Source: Grimontia indica
GTDB taxonomy: Bacteria; Pseudomonadota; Gammaproteobacteria; Enterobacterales; Vibrionaceae
Assembly (NCBI RefSeq): GCF_000333895.2
Contig: NZ_ANFM02000039.1
Span: forward strand, 1 to 64,000
Direction of reading: 5' to 3'
Length of the DNA stretch: 64,000 nt
Shown here: in pieces, positions 35,721 through 45,107 of the stretch
How the letters are laid out: every line of letters begins with the position of its first letter
Numbering within the stretch: the first letter of the stretch is position 1
Notes under the pieces: generated by a model
What the model was told of the DNA's origin: nothing
Seen by the model: the letters and a program-made list of their open reading frames with translations, nothing else
Databases searched by the model: none
Position numbers and translations under genes: made by a program

Positions 35721-36140
35721 ATGAAAAAAAGCATCTTACTGAACTCTGATATTGCACACCTAGTCTCTACGCTGGGTCATACCGACGAATACACCATTTG
35801 TGATGCCGGTTTACCCATTCCTCAACATGTCGCGCGCATTGATCTGGCATTGACTCACGGTGTTCCGGGCTTTCTGGAGACGGTGCGTGTTGTGCTGACG
35901 GAGTCTCAGATCGAAGGGATCATCCTGGCAGAAGAGTTCGTGACAGTAAGTCCTGATTGCCATGAAGCACTGATTCAGGAAATCCGTAACGAAGAAACAC
36001 GCAGCGGTAAATCGATTTCCATCCAATACCTTTCGCATGAGGAATTCAAAGAACGCACCAATGACAGCCATGCGGTGATTCGCACTGGTGAATGCACACC
36101 TTATGCGAACGTGATTTTCCAAGCTGGCGTGGTTTTCTAA
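35721..36140 (+). CDS. rbsD: D-ribose pyranase
   Basis: A 139-residue cytosolic enzyme, the same length as E. coli RbsD, that interconverts the pyranose forms of ribose. Family motifs are clear: MKKSILLNSDI at the start, LGHTDEYTICDAGLPIP including the catalytic His, RIDLALTHGVPGF, and the ending HAVIRTGECTPYANVIFQAGVVF region. The frame opens at 35679, but the ATG at 35721 has AAGAAGG upstream and matches the family start. First gene of the ribose operon, 34 bp before rbsA. Confidence 0.97.
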   Translation: MKKSILLNSDIAHLVSTLGHTDEYTICDAGLPIPQHVARIDLALTHGVPGFLETVRVVLTESQIEGIILAEEFVTVSPDCHEALIQEIRNEETRSGKSISIQYLSHEEFKERTNDSHAVIRTGECTPYANVIFQAGVVF

Positions 36141-36174
36141 ACGCTTTGAATTTGAGTGAGACGAGGACATTCCT

Positions 36175-37680
36175 ATGACTCAGGCAATATTGCAACTCAG
36201 CGAGATTGAGAAAGCTTTTCCCGGGGTGAAAGCGTTGGATAAAGCCAGCCTCAACGTTTATCCAGGCCGTGTGATGGCGCTGATGGGAGAGAACGGTGCA
36301 GGCAAATCGACGCTGATGAAAGTGCTGACTGGCATTCACGCGTTGGATGGTGGCTCGATTCATTACGAAGGCAAAGAAGCAGCATTCAAAGGGCCACGTG
36401 ATTCGCAGCAGGCAGGTATCAGCATTATCCATCAGGAGTTGAACCTGATCCCTGAACTGACGATTGCTGAGAACATTTACCTCGGCCGTGAATTCACTGG
36501 CCCATTCGGCCGCGTGCTTTGGGAGAAGATGTACGCCGAAGCCGATAAATTGCTGGCACGACTGAACGTGAAACACAGCTCAAAAACCTTGTTGGGTGCG
36601 CTGAGTTTGGGCGAACAGCAAATGGTGGAGATTGCCAAAGCACTGTCGTTTGAATCTAAGGTCATCATCATGGATGAACCAACAGATGCATTGACTGACA
36701 CCGAAACAGAATCGCTGTTCAAGGTCATCCGTGAGCTCCGGGACGAAGGCTGCGGCATCGTTTATATCTCTCACCGTCTGAAAGAAATCTTCACTATTTG
36801 CGATGATATTACTGTGCTGCGTGATGGCAAATTTATCGGCGAATGTCAGGTGAAAGATATCGATGAAGACCGCCTGATTGAAATGATGGTGGGCCGCAAG
36901 CTGGAAGAGCAATATCCGCGTATTGCAGTGACCCATGGCGACACTTGTTTGGAAGTGAAAAACGTTTCCGGTGTGGGTGTAAAAGACGTCAGCTTCACCC
37001 TGAAGCGCGGAGAGATTCTCGGTGTGTCCGGCCTGATGGGTGCAGGTCGCACTGAACTGATGAAGGTGATATACGGCGCGCTTTCACGCGACGGCGGCGA
37101 CATCATACTCAATGGCAAAACCGTTAACCCAATCAGCCCACGTGATGGATTGATCAACGGTATTGCTTACATCTCTGAAGATCGAAAAGGCGATGGTCTG
37201 ATTCTGGGACTGTCAGTGAAGGAAAACATGTCGATTTGCTCTCTGGACAAGCTGAGCAAAGGTATGCAAATCCGCCACAACGACGAAGTCATGGCTGTCG
37301 ACGATTTCATCCAACTCTTCAACATCAAAACCCCAACCCGCGAGCAGCTTATCGGCAACTTATCTGGTGGTAACCAGCAGAAAGTCGCGATTGCCAAAGG
37401 CCTGATGACCAAGCCGCGCGTGCTTATTCTCGACGAGCCAACCCGTGGCGTCGATGTGGGTGCAAAGAAAGAGATCTATCAGCTAATCAACCGATTCAAA
37501 GCAGAAGGTATGAGCATCATTCTGGTTTCTTCCGATATGCCGGAAGTGCTTGGAATGAGTGACCGAATTATGGTGATGCACGAAGGCCGTATCACCGGGG
37601 AGTTCGATGCCAAAGATGCCGATCAAGAAACATTACTGGCCTGCGCTGTAGGTAAATACGTTAAGAAGGATGCAGCATGA
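36175..37680 (+). CDS. rbsA: ribose ABC importer ATPase
   Basis: A 501-residue ATPase (same length as E. coli RbsA) with two fused nucleotide-binding domains. The first has Walker [10 protein letters not shown], signature LSLGEQQM and Walker [11 protein letters not shown]; the second has the degenerate P-loop [10 protein letters not shown] characteristic of sugar ABC transporters of this class, signature LSGGNQQK and Walker [14 protein letters not shown]. It energises ribose uptake through RbsC. Its last 4 bases overlap the rbsC start (ATGA), indicating translational coupling. Confidence 0.97.
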   Translation: MTQAILQLSEIEKAFPGVKALDKASLNVYPGRVMALMGENGAGKSTLMKVLTGIHALDGGSIHYEGKEAAFKGPRDSQQAGISIIHQELNLIPELTIAENIYLGREFTGPFGRVLWEKMYAEADKLLARLNVKHSSKTLLGALSLGEQQMVEIAKALSFESKVIIMDEPTDALTDTETESLFKVIRELRDEGCGIVYISHRLKEIFTICDDITVLRDGKFIGECQVKDIDEDRLIEMMVGRKLEEQYPRIAVTHGDTCLEVKNVSGVGVKDVSFTLKRGEILGVSGLMGAGRTELMKVIYGALSRDGGDIILNGKTVNPISPRDGLINGIAYISEDRKGDGLILGLSVKENMSICSLDKLSKGMQIRHNDEVMAVDDFIQLFNIKTPTREQLIGNLSGGNQQKVAIAKGLMTKPRVLILDEPTRGVDVGAKKEIYQLINRFKAEGMSIILVSSDMPEVLGMSDRIMVMHEGRITGEFDAKDADQETLLACAVGKYVKKDAA

Positions 37681-38657
37681 ATAGTAACGCCGTAACCCAA
37701 TCAAAAGCTGAAGGTAAAAAGCTGTTCAGCAAAGAGTGGTTGATAGAACAGAAATCTCTTGTTGCGCTTCTTTTTCTGATTGTCGTGGTGTCGTTTTTAA
37801 ACCCGAACTTCTTTACCGTCGACAACATTCTGAACATTCTTCGCCAGACGTCGATTAACGCGATTATTGCGGTAGGTATGACACTGGTGATCCTGACCGC
37901 AGGGATCGACCTGAGTGTGGGTTCAGTTCTCGCGCTGTGTGGTGCATTTGCCGCAACACTGATTGCGATGGAAGTGCCTGTGCTGGTGGCAGTGCCAACC
38001 GCGCTCTTTGCTGGTGCGGTACTGGGAGCGATTTCCGGCATCATTATCGCCAAAGGCAAAGTGCAGGCGTTTATTGCCACGCTGGTCACTATGACACTGC
38101 TGCGCGGTGTGACCATGGTTTACACCGAAGGCCGTCCAATTTCTACCGGTTTTACTGATACCGCTGATGCGTTTGCCTGGTTCGGTACTGGCTACGCACT
38201 GGGTATTCCGGTTCCAGTCTGGTTGATGGTGATTGTGTTTGCAGCGGTCTGGTACCTGCTGAACCACACCCGTTTTGGTCGCTACATCTATGCGCTTGGT
38301 GGTAACGAATCTGCTACCCGCCTGTCCGGTATCGACGTCGACAAAGTGAAGATCGGTGCTTACGCAATTTGTGGCCTGTTGGCAGCTCTTGCAGGCATCA
38401 TCGTAACGTCACGTCTTTCTTCAGCACAACCAACCGCAGGTATGGGCTACGAACTGGATGCCATTGCTGCAGTGGTACTGGGTGGCACCAGTCTGATGGG
38501 CGGTAAAGGCCGCATCATGGGTACCCTCATTGGCGCGCTGATCATCGGCTTCCTCAATAACGCCCTGAACCTGCTGGACGTTTCCTCCTACTACCAAATG
38601 ATTGCCAAAGCGACAGTGATTCTCGCCGCGGTCATGGTCGACAACAAAAACAAGTAA
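37677..38657 (+). CDS. rbsC: ribose ABC importer permease
   Basis: A 326-residue inner-membrane permease with about 8-10 helices. Motifs [19 protein letters not shown] and [22 protein letters not shown] are diagnostic of the BPD_transp_2/RbsC family. The start overlaps rbsA by 4 bp. A gap of about 90 bp with a hairpin separates it from rbsB. Confidence 0.97.
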   Translation: MNSNAVTQSKAEGKKLFSKEWLIEQKSLVALLFLIVVVSFLNPNFFTVDNILNILRQTSINAIIAVGMTLVILTAGIDLSVGSVLALCGAFAATLIAMEVPVLVAVPTALFAGAVLGAISGIIIAKGKVQAFIATLVTMTLLRGVTMVYTEGRPISTGFTDTADAFAWFGTGYALGIPVPVWLMVIVFAAVWYLLNHTRFGRYIYALGGNESATRLSGIDVDKVKIGAYAICGLLAALAGIIVTSRLSSAQPTAGMGYELDAIAAVVLGGTSLMGGKGRIMGTLIGALIIGFLNNALNLLDVSSYYQMIAKATVILAAVMVDNKNK

Positions 38658-38699
38658 CCCTACGAATCCAATATTAAACCAACGAATTACGTGTAGAAC

Positions 38700-38724
38700 G
38701 CGCCGGTGTCCCCCTCACTGGCGC
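38700..38724 (+). other. intercistronic hairpin before rbsB
   Basis: Arms 38700-38708 and 38716-38724 pair over 9 bp with one G-T mismatch and a 7-base C-rich loop. No T run follows. It probably stabilises or processes the mRNA so that the binding protein is made in excess. Confidence 0.5.
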
Positions 38725-38748
38725 ATCAAAAACAAAAGGATGAAGACA

Positions 38749-39627
38749 ATGAAAAAACTATCCATGCTTATCTCAGCCGCTCTGCTTTCCTCAACAGTTT
38801 CCGTGGCTGCACAAGCGCAAGACACCATGGCGATTGTTGTGTCTACACTGAACAACCCTTTCTTTGTCACCATGAAGGAAGGTGCAGAGAACAAAGCAAA
38901 AGAGCTGGGCTATGAGCTGATTGTTCTGGATTCCCAAAACGACCCGAGCAAAGAGCTTTCGAATGTGGAAGATCTGACCATTCGTGGCGTTAAAGCGATT
39001 CTGATCAACCCGACGGATTCCGCAGCAGTTTCTAACGCTATCCGCATTGCGAACCGCAGCGAAATCCCAGTTCTGACATTAGACCGTGGTGCGCAGCGCG
39101 GCGAAGTGGTGAGCCATATTGCGTCTGACAATGTGGCAGGCGGCGAAATGGCGGGCAAGTTCATCATGGAGAAAGTCGGTGAGCAGGCTAAGGTCATTCA
39201 GCTGGAAGGTATTGCTGGTACATCAGCAGCGCGTGAACGTGGCGAAGGCTTCATGAAAGTGGTGGATGGCGGATCAATGGAATTGCTTTCGAGTCAGCCT
39301 GCTGACTTTGACCGCACTAAAGGTCTGAACGTTATGGAGAATATGCTGGCAGCTAACCCGGATGTTCAGGCGGTATTCGCGCAGAATGATGAAATGGCAT
39401 TGGGCGCATTACGTGCGGTGCAAGCGTCGGGCAAAGACGTGATGATTGTTGGCTTTGATGGCACCGATGACGGCATTGCAGCGGTAAAACGTGGCAAACT
39501 GGCGGCAACCATCGCTCAACAGCCTGAATTAATTGGTGCTATTGGTGTTGAAGTAGCAGATAAAATGCTGAAAGGCGAGCCGGTTCAAAAATCGATTCCT
39601 GTTCCGCTAAAAGTGGTCACTCAGTAA
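38749..39627 (+). CDS. rbsB: periplasmic ribose-binding protein
   Basis: A 292-residue type-1 periplasmic binding protein (E. coli RbsB has 296). The signal peptide ends VAAQAQ, and the mature chain starts [23 protein letters not shown], the classic first strand of RbsB. Ribose contacts are expected around [12 protein letters not shown] and GFDGTDDGI. An in-frame ATG lies 9 bp upstream, but the AAGGA overlapping it is ideally placed for the ATG at 38749. A strong hairpin follows before rbsK. Confidence 0.96.
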   Translation: MKKLSMLISAALLSSTVSVAAQAQDTMAIVVSTLNNPFFVTMKEGAENKAKELGYELIVLDSQNDPSKELSNVEDLTIRGVKAILINPTDSAAVSNAIRIANRSEIPVLTLDRGAQRGEVVSHIASDNVAGGEMAGKFIMEKVGEQAKVIQLEGIAGTSAARERGEGFMKVVDGGSMELLSSQPADFDRTKGLNVMENMLAANPDVQAVFAQNDEMALGALRAVQASGKDVMIVGFDGTDDGIAAVKRGKLAATIAQQPELIGAIGVEVADKMLKGEPVQKSIPVPLKVVTQ

Positions 39628-39649
39628 GTCTAACAGGGAAAACCTCAGC

Positions 39650-39680
39650 CAGACCCTCCCCTTGTAAATGGGAGGGTCTG
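39650..39680 (+). other. strong hairpin between rbsB and rbsK
   Basis: Perfect 11-bp arms (39650-39660 and 39670-39680) with a 9-base loop, 22 bases past the rbsB stop. No T run follows, so it may protect the upstream mRNA from 3' decay or partially terminate rather than act as a full terminator. Confidence 0.65.
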
Positions 39681-39804
39681 TGAGTCCTCCGGCTTTGAGG
39701 GAGAGTGCAGAACCGATTGCTTTAGGTTCTTGATAAAGAGCCTAAATCACTCAGTTTTTTAGTACAACAATAAGGTCTCCCTGAAGGAGGCAGAGGATAG
39801 CGCG

Positions 39805-40725
39805 ATGAATAAGTTAGTGGTTTTAGGGAGCGTTAACGCAGACCATGTATTACAGGTGCCTTCTTTTCCCCGTCCGGGTGAAACCCTGCATGGTCGCAAT
39901 TATCAGGTGATCCCCGGTGGTAAAGGCGCAAACCAGGCTGTGGCTGCAGCGCGTTTGAAAGCTGACATCGGCTTTATTGCCTGTGTGGGCGACGACCCAT
40001 TCGGCGTGAATATTCGCGAAAGCTTCAAGTGCGATGGCATCAATATCAGTGGCGTGAAAATGCAGGCAGATTGCCCAACGGGTATCGCCCTGATTCAAGT
40101 CTCTGATAGCGGCGAAAACAGCATTTGTATCTCTGCGGAAGCCAACGCCAAATTGACGGCAGAAGCCATTGAACCTGAGCTTGAACGTATTCGTCATGCT
40201 GAATACTTGCTGATGCAATTGGAAACACCGCTGGATGGTATCGAGTTGGCAGCTCAAATTGGCAAGCGCCATGACACCAAAGTGATTCTGAACCCTGCTC
40301 CTGCCCGCGAATTGCCTGAAAGTTTGTTGGCTTGCATCGACATCATCACGCCAAACGAAACAGAAGCAGAAGTGCTGACGGGCGTGAAGGTGGAAGATGA
40401 TGCATCAGCAAAAGCGGCAGCAGACATACTGCATGGGAAAGGCATTGAAACCGTGATGATCACGCTGGGCGCGAAAGGTGTGTATGTCAGCCAGAATGGC
40501 GAAGGTCAAATCGTGCCTGGATTCCGTGTAGAAGCAACGGACACCACTGCAGCAGGCGACACTTTCAATGGTGCATTCGTGACTGGTCTAATGGAATCAA
40601 TGCCTTTAGAATCAGCGATTAAGTTTGCTCACGCAGCAGCGGCGATTTCTGTGACACGCTTTGGTGCCCAGACATCGATTCCCACACGTGATGAAGTGGA
40701 CGAATTCCTAAAAGCACACGCCTGA
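39805..40725 (+). CDS. rbsK: ribokinase
   Basis: A 306-residue cytosolic PfkB-family kinase that phosphorylates ribose to ribose 5-phosphate with ATP. The N-terminal NKLVVLGSVNADHVL and GGKGANQAVAAARL motifs contact the sugar; the C-terminal DTTAAGDTFNGAF contains the anion hole and catalytic Asp. Length agrees with E. coli RbsK (309). A good GGAGG-type ribosome site lies upstream. It follows rbsB after a 177-bp gap with a hairpin and is followed by rbsR after 13 bp. Confidence 0.97.
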   Translation: MNKLVVLGSVNADHVLQVPSFPRPGETLHGRNYQVIPGGKGANQAVAAARLKADIGFIACVGDDPFGVNIRESFKCDGINISGVKMQADCPTGIALIQVSDSGENSICISAEANAKLTAEAIEPELERIRHAEYLLMQLETPLDGIELAAQIGKRHDTKVILNPAPARELPESLLACIDIITPNETEAEVLTGVKVEDDASAKAAADILHGKGIETVMITLGAKGVYVSQNGEGQIVPGFRVEATDTTAAGDTFNGAFVTGLMESMPLESAIKFAHAAAAISVTRFGAQTSIPTRDEVDEFLKAHA

Positions 40726-40738
40726 TTAAGGAGAAGAC

Positions 40739-41755
40739 ATGGCGACAATGAAAGACATCGCGAAGTTAGCCGGTGTTTCAACCTCGACCGTTAGCCATGT
40801 CATCAACAAAACGCGCTTTGTCAGTGATGAAATTGCAGAGCGCGTGAATAACGCTGCTAAAGAACTCCATTACACTGCGCCGTCTGCTTTGGCGCGCAGT
40901 TTCAAAACCAACCGCACTAACACCCTTGGCATGATTGTGACCACATCAACCAACCCATTCTTTGGTGAGGTGGTAAAGGGCGTGGAGCGAAGCTGCTATC
41001 ACGCGGGTTACAACCTTATCCTCTGTAACACTGAAGGTGATGCACAACGGATGAAAGCGTCTATTGATACCCTGATGCAAAAGCGTGTTGATGGTTTCAT
41101 CCTGATGTGTTCAACGCTGGAAGGGGAGTATTCAGAGATCCTTGAAAAGCTTCAATCCGTACCTGTGGTGGTGATGGATTGGGGGCCGATTTCCCTGCCT
41201 TGCGACAAGATTCAGGATAACTCCCTGCGTGGGGGTTATCTGGCGACCAAGCACCTTATCCAGCAAGGGCATAGAGAAATTGGTTGCATCACCGGGCCGT
41301 TGCTTAAACATCAGGCGCAAATGCGCTATCAGGGCTTTAAACGCGCAATGAAAGAGGCGGCCCTCAACATCAACCCCAAATGGGTGGTGGAAGGCGACTT
41401 TGAATGTGAAGGCGGTTATCAGGCGCTTGCAAAATTCCAGAACAGCGGTAAGTTGCCCTCCGCAATTTTCGCTGGTAACGACATGATGGCGATGGGCCTT
41501 ATCAACGCTGCAAACGAACAGGGGATTTCCGTTCCAGCAGATTTGTCCGTGATGGGATACGATGACATTCACTTGGCGAAATACATGACACCATCGCTCA
41601 CTACCGTGCATCAGCCTAAGTATCGTCTCGGAAAAGCCGCGGTCGGTGCTTTGATTCAACGCATCAGTAACAGTGGTAGCGAACCTCAGGTCGTAGAGTT
41701 GGAGCCAGCCGTGGTGGAGCGAGGCTCGGTGACGGAGTTTGTAGGAGAAAAATAA
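40739..41755 (+). CDS. rbsR: ribose operon repressor, LacI family
   Basis: A 338-residue LacI/GalR-type repressor. The helix-turn-helix (MKDIAKLAGVSTSTVSHVIN) and hinge helix (PSALARSFKTNRTNTLG) are followed by a type-1 periplasmic-binding-like effector domain. As in E. coli it is the distal regulator gene of its own operon and probably binds the two palindromes before rbsD, with ribose as inducer (inference from family). AAGGAGA precedes the ATG. Its stop codon directly abuts the ATG of the patatin-like gene, so that gene is co-expressed. Confidence 0.95.
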   Translation: MATMKDIAKLAGVSTSTVSHVINKTRFVSDEIAERVNNAAKELHYTAPSALARSFKTNRTNTLGMIVTTSTNPFFGEVVKGVERSCYHAGYNLILCNTEGDAQRMKASIDTLMQKRVDGFILMCSTLEGEYSEILEKLQSVPVVVMDWGPISLPCDKIQDNSLRGGYLATKHLIQQGHREIGCITGPLLKHQAQMRYQGFKRAMKEAALNINPKWVVEGDFECEGGYQALAKFQNSGKLPSAIFAGNDMMAMGLINAANEQGISVPADLSVMGYDDIHLAKYMTPSLTTVHQPKYRLGKAAVGALIQRISNSGSEPQVVELEPAVVERGSVTEFVGEK

Positions 41756-42619
41756 ATGGAGAAGGTTGGGAAATCTGCACTCATTGTAGAAGGTGGTGCA
41801 ATGCGCGGCGTGTTTTCGTGCGGCATTCTTGACTACTTCATGGAGAAAAACTTCTCGCCGTTCGATAGCTTCTGGGGTGTATCTGCAGGGGCCAGCAATC
41901 TGGCAGCGTACTTGGCTGACATGCCTGGACGGAACCTGAAAATCTACCTCGATTACAGCCTTCGCAAAGAATTCCTGAGACCGGGCCAGTTCGCCATGGG
42001 CGGTGACTTAATGGATCTCGACTGGATGTGGGAAGTCACGTTGGAAGAACTTGGTATCGACAAAGACGTTCTGAAAGCAGACCCAAGGCCGTTCTTTTTA
42101 GGTGTCACAAGACAGGATAATGGCGAACCTGAGTACCATACACCGGATGTTGAAATGTTGGCCGAAACCATGAAAGCCAGCAGCGCACTGCCAGTGATGT
42201 ATCGACACGGCGTGGAACTGAATGGCGTGAGATATGTAGATGGCGGCGTGACAGATGCGATTCCTGTTGCTGAAGCTATTCGACGCGGTGCCACCCGAAT
42301 CATGGTGCTCCGAAGCCGTCCGGCATGCTATCGAAAATCCGCCTCCAAGTTTGATGCGCTGACTAAACGGCTACTCAAAGATCATCCTGCGTTGATAGAG
42401 CCGATGCTGACCCGTCATATTCGCTACAACGAAACACTTGAACTGATTGAGCATCCGCCGGAAGGCGTGGAGATTATTCAGGTTTGCCCGCCAGAAGACT
42501 TCAAATTGAAGCGCCTTAGCAGGGAAAAGGCGCCTCTTAAGAAGGCTTATTACCTAGGGTATGAGTCAGGTAAAGAAGCCATGATGCGTTGGGATAAGCT
42601 CAGTCTGGATTCTCTCTGA
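41756..42619 (+). CDS. patatin-like phospholipase
   Basis: A 287-residue patatin-family protein, probably a cytosolic acyl hydrolase. The oxyanion loop GGAMRGVFSCG, nucleophile elbow GVSAGAS (catalytic Ser) and DGGVTDAIPV (catalytic Asp) form the complete Ser-Asp dyad. It resembles the YjjU-type bacterial patatins, whose substrate is not well known. Its ATG begins at the base after the rbsR stop, with GGAGAAAA inside the rbsR end as ribosome site, so it belongs to the ribose transcript. Its stop lies 1 bp from the convergent SOS-type gene's stop; no terminator is visible between them. Confidence 0.9.
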   Translation: MEKVGKSALIVEGGAMRGVFSCGILDYFMEKNFSPFDSFWGVSAGASNLAAYLADMPGRNLKIYLDYSLRKEFLRPGQFAMGGDLMDLDWMWEVTLEELGIDKDVLKADPRPFFLGVTRQDNGEPEYHTPDVEMLAETMKASSALPVMYRHGVELNGVRYVDGGVTDAIPVAEAIRRGATRIMVLRSRPACYRKSASKFDALTKRLLKDHPALIEPMLTRHIRYNETLELIEHPPEGVEIIQVCPPEDFKLKRLSREKAPLKKAYYLGYESGKEAMMRWDKLSLDSL

Positions 42620-42620
42620 C

Positions 42621-42863
42621 TCAATAATGGAAAATATCGTCGCGGCTTTCTGCGAATCCCTCGTAAACGTTTGAGAAACGCTTTGGCGCACTGACTTTCT
42701 TTTTCTTCACCCGCTTTTTTACCGGGCGCATGTTCATGCTTTCTAGGCGAGCCAACTCTTTTGCATGGAGTTCAGCCTGTTCAATAAACGTATTATCTTT
42801 CAAGGCTGCTTTACGGCTTTGGTTAACCCGTTCAAGCAACTGGTCAAACTCTTTCGTATTCAT
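42621..42863 (-). CDS. small basic protein, probably LexA-regulated
   Basis: An 80-residue protein of unknown function. The first half is helical and charged (EFDQLLERVNQSRKAALKDN), followed by a strongly basic patch (RPVKKRVKKKKVSAPKR) and an aromatic/acidic end (NVYEGFAESRDDIFHY). The basic patch suggests nucleic-acid binding, but this is only a guess. GGAGG lies 5 bases before the ATG at 42863, preferred over an ATG 12 bp earlier. A near-consensus LexA box covers its promoter, so it should be induced by DNA damage. I do not recognise a family. Confidence 0.8.
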   Translation of the reverse strand: MNTKEFDQLLERVNQSRKAALKDNTFIEQAELHAKELARLESMNMRPVKKRVKKKKVSAPKRFSNVYEGFAESRDDIFHY

Positions 42864-42871
42864 GAGCACCT

Positions 42872-42907
42872 CCAAATGATACTGTTTATATATACAGTAT
42901 CATTTGG
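42872..42907 (-). promoter_or_regulatory. LexA box over the promoter of the small basic gene
   Basis: TACTGTTTATATATACAGTA (42880-42899) matches the gammaproteobacterial SOS box TACTG-N10-CAGTA in every fixed position. It sits within a 36-bp palindrome with 14-bp perfect arms (42872-42885 and 42894-42907). A promoter reads leftward: TTGACG at 42919-42924 (-35) and, 17 bp on, GATACT at 42896-42901 (-10), so LexA would cover the -10 and start site. Confidence 0.88.
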
Positions 42908-42933
42908 AATCTCAATCTCGTCAAGTGTTTAAA

Positions 42934-43704
42934 TCAGAACTTCCCGTTCCGGTTGTTCCAAATCTCGCGCGGGGGGATTTCTTCCACGGTATCCCAATGC
43001 TCGACCACTTTTCCGCTTTCTAATCTGAACAGATCATAAAAGGCCGTGTGAACACCGGCACGCAGACCTTCGCAAGCGGTCAGGACAAAGTTACCTTCTG
43101 CAAAAGTGCGGTGTAGTGTTTGGTAATGAACATATGGCGAGCCATCTGGCAGTGTTTTGCATAGGGTTTGTTTCAACGAATCCAGGTCATTGCTGAGCTC
43201 AGGGCTGTGTTCTGTATAGTCAGTGATATTGAAAAAGAGAGGAATTACATCGGGGTTTTGACCTATCAATACTTGATTAACAAGATTGACCACGGTTTCG
43301 CGATTGGGTTCTGTTTTCTCCAAGTCGGCGACTTTTGTTTCGCCATCAATCATGCTTCGGCCAGAAGCATTGTTGGGCTGCTTGAGCTCTAAATTGTCCC
43401 AATGCTCGACGGTCTTATCCCCTTCGAACCGGAATACTTCAAAACAGATTTTTACGCTGGAAAAGTCATACTCGGTATGGGCAAACACATAATCGCCATC
43501 TGAGAAAATGCGCAGAATTTCAACATGAGGGTTAGTCTTTGCCAGTTTTGCAAACAGCTCAGCTAGCCCGACATCGCCTTCTTTTGTCATAGGGTTGTGC
43601 TGTTTGTACTGAGTTTCATCGACAACTTTGACGGCTTCAGGATCGCCATGCTCAATGCCTTTCTTGAGGAGATCGTAAATCCATTGCTTTCTTTGATCGC
43701 TCAT
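42934..43704 (-). CDS. tandem SnoaL-like/NTF2-fold protein
   Basis: A 256-residue protein made of two related SnoaL-like halves. The first (about 1-125) has KQHNPMTKEGDVGL and ends EVFRFEGDKTVEHWDNLE; the second (about 135-256) has TEHSPELSNDLDSL and ends DLFRLESGKVVEHWDTVE. The repeated F-R-hydrophobic-E-x-x-K-x-VEHWD is the family hallmark, so this is an internal duplication. Family members catalyse aldol-type reactions or are non-enzymatic. No signal peptide. It lies 97 bp downstream of a LysR regulator on the same strand, which may control it. Confidence 0.85.
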   Translation of the reverse strand: MSDQRKQWIYDLLKKGIEHGDPEAVKVVDETQYKQHNPMTKEGDVGLAELFAKLAKTNPHVEILRIFSDGDYVFAHTEYDFSSVKICFEVFRFEGDKTVEHWDNLELKQPNNASGRSMIDGETKVADLEKTEPNRETVVNLVNQVLIGQNPDVIPLFFNITDYTEHSPELSNDLDSLKQTLCKTLPDGSPYVHYQTLHRTFAEGNFVLTACEGLRAGVHTAFYDLFRLESGKVVEHWDTVEEIPPREIWNNRNGKF

Positions 43705-43801
43705 TTCAATGCGTCCTTTCTTTAGCGCGTTGTTTCCCCGAGTCTAGCCGTTAATGGGTGCTTTTCTTGCTTAAATCCTGATTCACCAGCGAGCTTCCTA
43801 T

Positions 43802-44713
43802 TTACTGTGCCTCGATTGGCGTCTGCTCATAGTTAATCGCTTTTGTGGCTGACAGTAACGCATCCACCAGTAAGGTCAGTGCGCGGGGCTGATGCTGCCG
43901 TTCACGGTATACCAAATAGGCTGTTCTGTCGGTTCGTGTATACTCCGGCAAAATCTCTTTGAGTTTTTCATTGCCAGAGGTATGGCGAAATGGAAGGGAT
44001 GATACGCCAATGCCTTGTTCAACGGCGGTAATCACCGCAGTGATATCATTGACCACTAATTTAGGACGGATGGCAATAGTGTGCTCAAGAACCTGTTCGC
44101 GGTATAGGTTTATGTTCCAGACTTTATCCACTGCGATCCAGTCTGCTTGCTTTAGTGCATCGACTGTTTTGATCTCTCCATACTTTCTCAGGTAACCCTC
44201 GCTGGCAAAGAAGCCATGCCTGGCTGTAAAAAGTGGCCTGGCAATGAAGCTTTCAAGACCGGTTAAATCGAAGGTCATTAAGAGATCCCTATCTGTTGTC
44301 GGGATCTGCTGTTCTTGGCTTAAAATAATCTCAAGTTTTACCTTGGGATAATCCTCAAGGAATCGACTAATCACATCCCCAACAAACCCATGATAGAAGT
44401 TATTTGGCATGGTCAGCTTGAGGTTGCCAAACACCTCGTTGCTATCTTGTAGAATTTGCTCAATCCCGGATTCAAGTTGCTCCATGCTGCTAATGAGTTG
44501 TTCATAAGCTCGCTCTCCTGACTCTGTCGCAACGAGCTCTCGCCCTCGCTTTTCCAGTAATCGAACATTGAGCCTTTTTTCCATCGCGCTGATCCGGCGA
44601 GACACCGTAGAAGCGGGTAACCCTAATGACTTACATGCCGAAAGCAGCGAGCCATCACGGATGATTTGGCAAAAGAGATAGAGATCGTCAATGTTTCCAA
44701 AAATGGAATTCAT
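43802..44713 (-). CDS. LysR-family transcription regulator
   Basis: A 303-residue LysR-type regulator. The winged helix-turn-helix occupies residues 8-65 (SLLSACKSLGLPASTVSRRI), followed by the linker helix and an effector-binding domain starting about residue 93 with NLKLTMPNNFYHGFVGDVISRFL. It is divergent from the DUF2798 gene (85 bp between starts) and precedes the SnoaL-like gene, so either neighbour may be its target. The effector cannot be inferred. Confidence 0.92.
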   Translation of the reverse strand: MNSIFGNIDDLYLFCQIIRDGSLLSACKSLGLPASTVSRRISAMEKRLNVRLLEKRGRELVATESGERAYEQLISSMEQLESGIEQILQDSNEVFGNLKLTMPNNFYHGFVGDVISRFLEDYPKVKLEIILSQEQQIPTTDRDLLMTFDLTGLESFIARPLFTARHGFFASEGYLRKYGEIKTVDALKQADWIAVDKVWNINLYREQVLEHTIAIRPKLVVNDITAVITAVEQGIGVSSLPFRHTSGNEKLKEILPEYTRTDRTAYLVYRERQHQPRALTLLVDALLSATKAINYEQTPIEAQ

Positions 44714-44798
44714 GGTTCAAATTGTGCCTGTATATCTCGTTTATGGATTTTTTTATCTTAAGTCCAAAGACAAAAGCGCAGCAAGTTTGAGGTGAAAT

Positions 44799-45020
44799 AT
44801 GGAAAGAAAACGTTTTTGGATAACAACAGCACTCAGCACATTGGTGATGGCTGTTGCTATGTCTGGATTGATTTCCGGTTACAAAATGGGGTTTTCCGCT
44901 GATTGGCCCCAAGTATGGGGACAGAGTTTTGTGGTTGCTTGGCCATGTGCATTTGTATTAAGTGTGACTGTGTTGCCGAAAGTTAAGCAGTTTTCAGAGT
45001 GGTTAGCGGAAGCAATTTAA
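44799..45020 (+). CDS. DUF2798-family small membrane protein
   Basis: A 73-residue inner-membrane protein with two transmembrane helices (about 8-27 and 43-62) joined by a short loop (KMGFSADWPQVW). The pattern TLVMAVAMSGLISGYKMGF followed by SFVVAWPCAFVL is typical of DUF2798 (PF10975), function unknown. AGGTG lies upstream of the ATG. It is divergent from the LysR gene and may be controlled by it. Confidence 0.85.
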   Translation: MERKRFWITTALSTLVMAVAMSGLISGYKMGFSADWPQVWGQSFVVAWPCAFVLSVTVLPKVKQFSEWLAEAI

Positions 45021-45107
45021 ACATCAAAGATGAAAGTTAGGCTTCTTTACGCAATATTTAATTAACCCTCTGTATTTGAAAGGTATAAAACTGATTGCGT
45101 ACCTTCT

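Noticed and set aside
42866-42910. 36-bp palindrome as a terminator or RNA hairpin hiding the ribosome site
   Set aside because: The predicted transcription start lies inside the palindrome, so the mRNA would carry only half of it; the LexA reading fits better.
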